From contig CAYYLF010000065.1 of assembly GCA_964472425.1 (NCBI GenBank), positions 1 to 8,552 of the forward strand: 8,552 nt of DNA, given 5' to 3'. How positions within the stretch are numbered: the first letter of the stretch is position 1; every line of letters begins with the position of its first letter. Origin of the DNA: RUG11867 sp964472425. GTDB taxonomy: Bacteria; Bacillota_I; Bacilli_A; RF39; UBA660. A model generated the notes under the pieces. It did no database searches. It was not told the DNA's origin and worked only from the letters and a program-made list of their open reading frames with translations. Positions 5,332 through 8,552 of this stretch are shown here, in pieces. Position numbers and translations under genes: made by a program.

Positions 5332-7359
5332 ATGAAAAATGTAGTTATCGTCGAGTCTCCAAGTAAGACTAAAACGATCAGCAAGTATTTGGGCAGTGAT
5401 TATGAGGTGTTGTCTTCTAAAGGGCACATCAGAGACTTATCGACGACGGGGAAGTTCGGTTTGGGAATAGACGTCGAGGATAACTTTCAGCCTCACTATG
5501 TCGCCCTCAAGGACAAGAAAAAGTTGATAAGCGATTTGAAGAAGGCGTGTAAAGGGGCGACCGTGTATTTGGCGAGCGACCCGGACCGCGAGGGAGAAGC
5601 TATCAGTTGGCATCTTTTGGATGAGTTTGGACTCGACAATTACAAGCGCGTCGTGTTCAACGAGATAACTAAGCCGGCTTTGTTGGAGGCATTCGAACAT
5701 CCGAGGGATATCGACATGGATTTGGTCAAGTCGCAGGAGACTAGACGCATGCTCGATAGAATCATCGGATTCCGTTTGAGCAAGCTCATGCAATCTAAGA
5801 CGGACGGCAAGAGTGCGGGACGCGTTCAGTCCGTGGCTTTGAAGTTAATCGTCGATAGGGAACGAGAGATAGAAGCTTTCAAAGAGGAAGAATATTGGAC
5901 TATCAAGGGCATATTCCCAGATTTCGAGGCCGAGTTGGAAAAGTACTTGGGTAAGACAGTCGAAATACCGGGGAAGGTAGACGCGGATAAAATCATCGAG
6001 TCACTTTCGAAGTGTTTCAACATCGAGTCGGTCACGAGCAAAGTCAAGAACAAGAAAGGCGTCATGCCATTTACGACTTCGACTTTGCAACAGGCTTGTA
6101 TCAATATGCTCGGTTACAATTCTTCGAAGACGATGCGAATCGCCCAAAAGTTGTACGAAGGTGTCGACTTGGGTTCGGAAACGGTCGGTCTCATCTCGTA
6201 TATGAGAACGGATTCGACGAGGTTGTCTCCAGTCTTCGTAGGGGAAGCGATGGAGTACATCCGCAACAACTATGGGGCCGAGTACGTCGGAAGTGTGAAA
6301 GTTTCGAAGAAGAAGGACAACGTGCAGGATGCGCACGAGGCAATCAGGCCGACGAGTATCAAAAGAACACCGGAGAGCGTCAAGAAGTATTTGACTCAGG
6401 AAGAGTTTAGGGTTTACAGTATCATATACGCCCGCGCGCTCGCGTCTTTGATGGCGGATGCAAAGGCAAACGGGACTACCATCATCTTGGAGAACAACGG
6501 TTATACGTTCAAGGCGACAGGTTCCGTAATCGTGTTCGATGGTTATTTGAAAGTGTACGGGGAATATACGAAGAACGAGGATGTCGTATTGCCAGATTTG
6601 TCACAGTACAAGTCCAAAATCGTGATAGCCGAGGATATCGTCGGAGAACAGCATTTCACCAAACCGGCTCCACGTTATACGGAGGCAAGTTTAATCAAAG
6701 AGATGGAGTCTTTGGGTATAGGGCGTCCTAGTACTTATGCCAAGACGATGGATACTTTGAAATTGCGAAATTACGTCGAAGTAGTCGACAAGAAATTCGT
6801 GCCAACCGAAATAGGGTTCGAAATTACGGACAAGTTGCAAGAATGTTTCAGCGACATCATAAACGTCAAGTATACGGCCGAGATGGAGACCGATTTGGAT
6901 AAAATCGCGGACGAGAAATACGACAACATCAAGGTGCTCAAAGATTTTTGGAATAAGTTCGAGCCTTTAGTCGAATCGGCATTCAAGACGATGGAGAAGA
7001 AGGCACCCAAGGAGACGGGTGAGGATTGTCCGGAGTGTGGTAATCCTTTGGTCGTCCGGAAGGGCCGTTACGGAGAGTTCGTCGCTTGTTCGAATTATCC
7101 GGAGTGCAAGTACATAAAGCCGACCGAGAGAACGGTCTTGGCCACTTGTCCTAAATGTGACGGCGGGGAAATCGTCGCCAAGAAGACGAAGAAAGGCAAG
7201 ATTTTCTACGGTTGTTCGAATTATCCTAAGTGCGATTATGCACTTTGGGATGAGCCGACGGGAGACAATTGTCCGGAGTGCGGATTGCTCATGGTTCAAA
7301 AGGGCAAACGAGTTTATTGCCCGAACTGTGCGGCCAACAAGAAGAAGGAAGAGGAATAA
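5332..7359 (+). CDS. topA: DNA topoisomerase I (type IA)
   Basis: TopA relaxes negatively supercoiled DNA through a transient 5'-phosphotyrosine link. The 675-residue protein is full length for Bacillota (B. subtilis about 690). The TOPRIM domain spans roughly 1-115, with V7-E-S-P-S-K (E8) and the metal-binding D83-P-D-R-E. Catalytic Y290 lies in I-S-Y-M-R-T-D-S-T-R, and H335-E-A-I-R-P and L461-G-I-G-R-P-S-T-Y mark the rest of the core. The C-terminus carries three intact four-cysteine zinc ribbons: C566/C569/C586/C592, C606/C609/C628/C634 and C647/C650/C663/C666. The ATG directly abuts the previous stop with GGAGG at 5319-5323. Possible extra transcription comes from the promoter-like site at 4880-4908. 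A weak terminator overlaps its stop codon. In B. subtilis dprA (smf) lies just upstream of topA; here the LTA synthase gene takes that place. Confidence 0.98.
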   Translation: MKNVVIVESPSKTKTISKYLGSDYEVLSSKGHIRDLSTTGKFGLGIDVEDNFQPHYVALKDKKKLISDLKKACKGATVYLASDPDREGEAISWHLLDEFGLDNYKRVVFNEITKPALLEAFEHPRDIDMDLVKSQETRRMLDRIIGFRLSKLMQSKTDGKSAGRVQSVALKLIVDREREIEAFKEEEYWTIKGIFPDFEAELEKYLGKTVEIPGKVDADKIIESLSKCFNIESVTSKVKNKKGVMPFTTSTLQQACINMLGYNSSKTMRIAQKLYEGVDLGSETVGLISYMRTDSTRLSPVFVGEAMEYIRNNYGAEYVGSVKVSKKKDNVQDAHEAIRPTSIKRTPESVKKYLTQEEFRVYSIIYARALASLMADAKANGTTIILENNGYTFKATGSVIVFDGYLKVYGEYTKNEDVVLPDLSQYKSKIVIAEDIVGEQHFTKPAPRYTEASLIKEMESLGIGRPSTYAKTMDTLKLRNYVEVVDKKFVPTEIGFEITDKLQECFSDIINVKYTAEMETDLDKIADEKYDNIKVLKDFWNKFEPLVESAFKTMEKKAPKETGEDCPECGNPLVVRKGRYGEFVACSNYPECKYIKPTERTVLATCPKCDGGEIVAKKTKKGKIFYGCSNYPKCDYALWDEPTGDNCPECGLLMVQKGKRVYCPNCAANKKKEEE

Positions 7360-7371
7360 TCTTCTTTTTTT
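7345..7371 (+). terminator. Weak candidate intrinsic terminator overlapping the topA stop
   Basis: Bases 7345-7352 (AAGGAAGA) can pair with 7360-7367 (TCTTCTTT) through 8 pairs including one G-T, with a 7-base loop that contains the topA stop TAA. A run of seven Ts (7365-7371) covers the end. The stem is AT-rich and weak, so read-through toward the stronger hairpin at 7612 is likely. Confidence 0.4.
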
Positions 7372-7611
7372 GGCAATATTTTACATTTCACAGAAACTTC
7401 ACATTTAAAACACTTCGATATCAAACAAGTTTTATATACTGTTATCGTGAAATGGAAGTGATAGATGACAGATAAAGAAAGTACTATATCATACTTAAAA
7501 AAGATATGCTAAACAAAACATAAATTAAAATTGGTTTTAATTAAATCATTAAAAAACCTATAAACTTATCCTTCTCAATAAAACTATAAATAATTAAAAA
7601 CTTCAAAGATT
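7372..7611. other. AT-rich intergenic stretch without a recognisable gene
   Basis: No open reading frame with a credible start and Shine-Dalgarno site is present on either strand. Visible items are minor: a TATACT hexamer at 7435-7440 without a good -35, short repeats of TTCACA (7387-7392 and 7398-7403), and an imperfect AT-rich hairpin at 7533-7558 (GGTTTT pairing with AAAACC). It could be a 3' untranslated region of the topA transcript or hold a small RNA ending at the terminator at 7612-7642. Nothing here proves either. Confidence 0.6.
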
Positions 7612-7642
7612 AAGGAACGGACGATTTGTGTTCGTTCTTTTT
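7612..7642 (+). terminator. Strong intrinsic terminator between topA and the phosphoesterase gene
   Basis: Bases 7612-7622 pair with 7630-7640 around a 7-base loop (GATTTGT). The core GAACGGAC/GTTCGTTC has eight pairs with one G-T, and the stem extends into the T-run. Five Ts (7638-7642) follow. The T-run lies on the right, so it acts on + strand transcripts. It lies about 250 bases after topA and before the promoter of the next gene, so it insulates the two units. Confidence 0.8.
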
Positions 7643-7645
7643 GTA

Positions 7646-7674
7646 TTGTTTGTAAGCAAATATTCTGATAAAAT
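7646..7674 (+). promoter_or_regulatory. Extended -10 promoter for the phosphoesterase gene
   Basis: TTGTTT (7646-7651), a 17-base spacer and TAAAAT (7669-7674) preceded by TGA (7666-7668) form an extended -10 promoter. The predicted start of transcription is near 7680. AGGGTGA (7687-7693) then serves as Shine-Dalgarno site 4 bases before the ATG at 7698. Confidence 0.7.
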
Positions 7675-7697
7675 ATAGATGGAGATAGGGTGATGAC

Positions 7698-8390
7698 ATG
7701 GTGTATATAACTGGAGATAAACATGCGGATTTTAGAGAAGTTCTATATTTTTGTTATGCCAATGAAACTTCTTTGGACGACATTTTAATCGTCTTAGGCG
7801 ATGCGGGAATAAACTATTATGCAGATGACCGAGATTATGTGCTAAAGAACAGTTTATTACAGTATCCTATAACTTTTTTCTGTATACATGGTAATCATGA
7901 GGAAAGACCAGAAAATATAAAAACGTATAAAACAAAAAGGTTTCACGGTGGGATTGTATACTATGAAGAAGATTATCCAAATATATTATTCGCTAAAGAT
8001 GGAGAAGTGTACGATTTTAATAGCCGCAAAGTCCTCGTAATTGGTGGGGCTTACAGTGTCGATAAATATTTTAGAAAAATGCACGGATATAATTGGTATG
8101 AAAGTGAACAACCGAGCGAAAAAACAAAGATAAAAGTAAAAGAGGTACTAAAGAATTTAGATAATAAAATCGATATTATTTTATCTCATACATGTCCTTA
8201 CAAATACTTACCAAGAGAAATGTTTTTAGAGGGAATAGACCAATCTACAGTAGATAACTCGACGGAGTATTTTTTGGATGAGATAGAAGAGTCTACAGAT
8301 TATAATTTATGGTATTGTGGCCATTATCATACTGATAAGGAAATCGATAAAATAGTATTTATGTTCCATAAAATCGAAGAATTTAAATGA
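7698..8390 (+). CDS. Calcineurin-like metallophosphoesterase
   Basis: The 230-residue protein carries the complete two-metal phosphoesterase signature: G6-D7-K-H9 (DxH), G34-D35, G65-N66-H67-E, S163-H164-T and G208-H209-Y-H211. All expected metal ligands are present, so the enzyme should be active. The family hydrolyses phosphomonoesters, phosphodiesters or nucleotides, and the substrate cannot be read from the sequence. There is no signal peptide or membrane segment, so it is cytoplasmic. It is a separate transcription unit with its own promoter (7646-7674), a terminator before it and one after it (8458-8490). Its base composition is AT-rich (21 G/C in 8041-8100), between the rhuM-glycosylase pair and the rbgA-topA block. 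It ends with TGA. Related stand-alone phosphoesterases are common in accessory DNA of gut Bacillota, but no phage or transposon gene is visible next to it. Confidence 0.88.
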   Translation: MVYITGDKHADFREVLYFCYANETSLDDILIVLGDAGINYYADDRDYVLKNSLLQYPITFFCIHGNHEERPENIKTYKTKRFHGGIVYYEEDYPNILFAKDGEVYDFNSRKVLVIGGAYSVDKYFRKMHGYNWYESEQPSEKTKIKVKEVLKNLDNKIDIILSHTCPYKYLPREMFLEGIDQSTVDNSTEYFLDEIEESTDYNLWYCGHYHTDKEIDKIVFMFHKIEEFK

Positions 8391-8457
8391 CTTTTTAGTT
8401 TTATGGTTCTTTCATTTGTAATTTATTATAGAACATATGTCTCTTATTTTTGCTCTC

Positions 8458-8490
8458 AAGCGCCTGTAAACAGGGCGTTTTTATTTTTTT
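8458..8490 (+). terminator. Intrinsic terminator after the phosphoesterase gene
   Basis: CGCCTG (8461-8466) pairs with CAGGGCG (8471-8477) with one bulged G and a TAAA loop, extended by AAG against the first Ts. It is followed by TTTTT, an A and seven Ts. It would stop transcripts of the phosphoesterase gene just before the next promoter. Confidence 0.85.
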
Positions 8491-8491
8491 A

Positions 8492-8522
8492 TTGACAAAT
8501 TTCGGGGGGGGGGTGGTAAAAT
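8492..8522 (+). promoter_or_regulatory. Consensus promoter with a ten-G spacer tract (candidate phase-variable promoter)
   Basis: A perfect -35 TTGACA (8492-8497) and a -10 TAAAAT (8517-8522) with an upstream TGG (8514-8516, extended -10) are separated by 19 bases. Ten of these are consecutive Gs (8504-8513). The gene it drives lies past the window edge. The spacer is two bases longer than the optimum of 17, so losing or gaining Gs should change promoter strength. The promoter match is strong; switching is inferred. Confidence 0.75.
8504..8513 (+). repeat. Poly-G homopolymer, 10 bases
   Basis: Ten consecutive Gs lie in an otherwise AT-rich intergenic region, exactly between -35 and -10 elements. 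Tracts of this length are prone to slipped-strand mispairing and also to sequencing and assembly length errors. It is the only G run of this length in the window. Confidence 0.95.
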
Positions 8523-8552
8523 AGGACTATATAAGACTATGGACGAAGAGCA

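Noticed and set aside
4972..5427. 151-codon minus-strand frame across the LTA synthase/topA junction
   Set aside because: It overlaps two real genes, and its Leu/Phe/Arg-rich sequence is the complement of Lys/Glu-rich coding sequence.
6012..6410. 132-codon + strand frame inside topA
   Set aside because: It is out of frame with the conserved topoisomerase core, Arg-rich and of biased composition, as expected for a shifted frame.
7157..7475. Two + strand frames running from topA into the intergenic region
   Set aside because: Both start inside the zinc-ribbon coding region in other frames, have no Shine-Dalgarno site and show no known motif.
7533..7558. AT-rich hairpin between topA and the phosphoesterase gene as a terminator or riboswitch element
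   Set aside because: The stem is nearly all A-T with a bulge and no T-run follows; such pairing is expected by chance in AT-rich DNA.
8398..8437. Inverted repeat GTTCT...AGAAC after the phosphoesterase gene
   Set aside because: Only five pairs with a loop of about 18 bases and no following T-run; the real terminator is at 8458-8490.
1..8552. CRISPR arrays, tRNA or rRNA genes, transposases, phage structural genes
   Set aside because: No regularly spaced repeats, no tRNA-like cloverleaf or rRNA sequence, and no recombinase or transposase motif were seen.

Overview
The window most likely comes from a low-to-moderate-GC member of the Bacillota (Bacilli or Erysipelotrichia-like). The grounds are the order rbgA - rnhB - topA (a Firmicutes neighbourhood), a polytopic lipoteichoic-acid-synthase-type protein, strong purine-rich Shine-Dalgarno sites, and TTGACA/TATAAT-type promoters. 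TGA serves as a stop codon (rhuM and the phosphoesterase gene), so the code is standard and not the Mycoplasma type. A run of 14 Ns inside the first gene marks the sequence as a draft or metagenome assembly. All supported genes lie on the + strand.

Region 1 (1-1380) is very AT-rich. It holds the 3' part of a RhuM-family gene, cut by the window edge and by the N gap, joined by an ATGA stop/start overlap to a gene for an iron-sulfur-type uracil-DNA-glycosylase-family protein. The pair looks like acquired accessory DNA.

Region 2 (1373-7359) is a tightly packed housekeeping block of clearly higher GC: rbgA (50S-assembly GTPase), rnhB (RNase HII), an LTA-synthase-family membrane enzyme with an unusual charged N-terminus, and topA (DNA topoisomerase I). 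Genes overlap or abut throughout, so one transcript is plausible, and it would include the two accessory genes upstream. A near-consensus promoter inside the LTA-synthase gene (4880-4908) could give topA its own transcription.

Region 3 (7360-8552) is AT-rich again. A weak terminator overlaps the topA stop codon. About 240 bases without a gene follow, ending in a strong terminator hairpin at 7612-7642. A separately promoted calcineurin-like phosphoesterase gene comes next, then its terminator. The window closes with a consensus promoter whose -35/-10 spacer contains ten consecutive Gs. This resembles phase-variable promoters known in other bacteria, and the gene it drives lies beyond the window.

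The items most worth a second look are the homopolymer-spacer promoter at the right edge and the coupled rhuM-glycosylase pair inserted directly in front of an essential operon.
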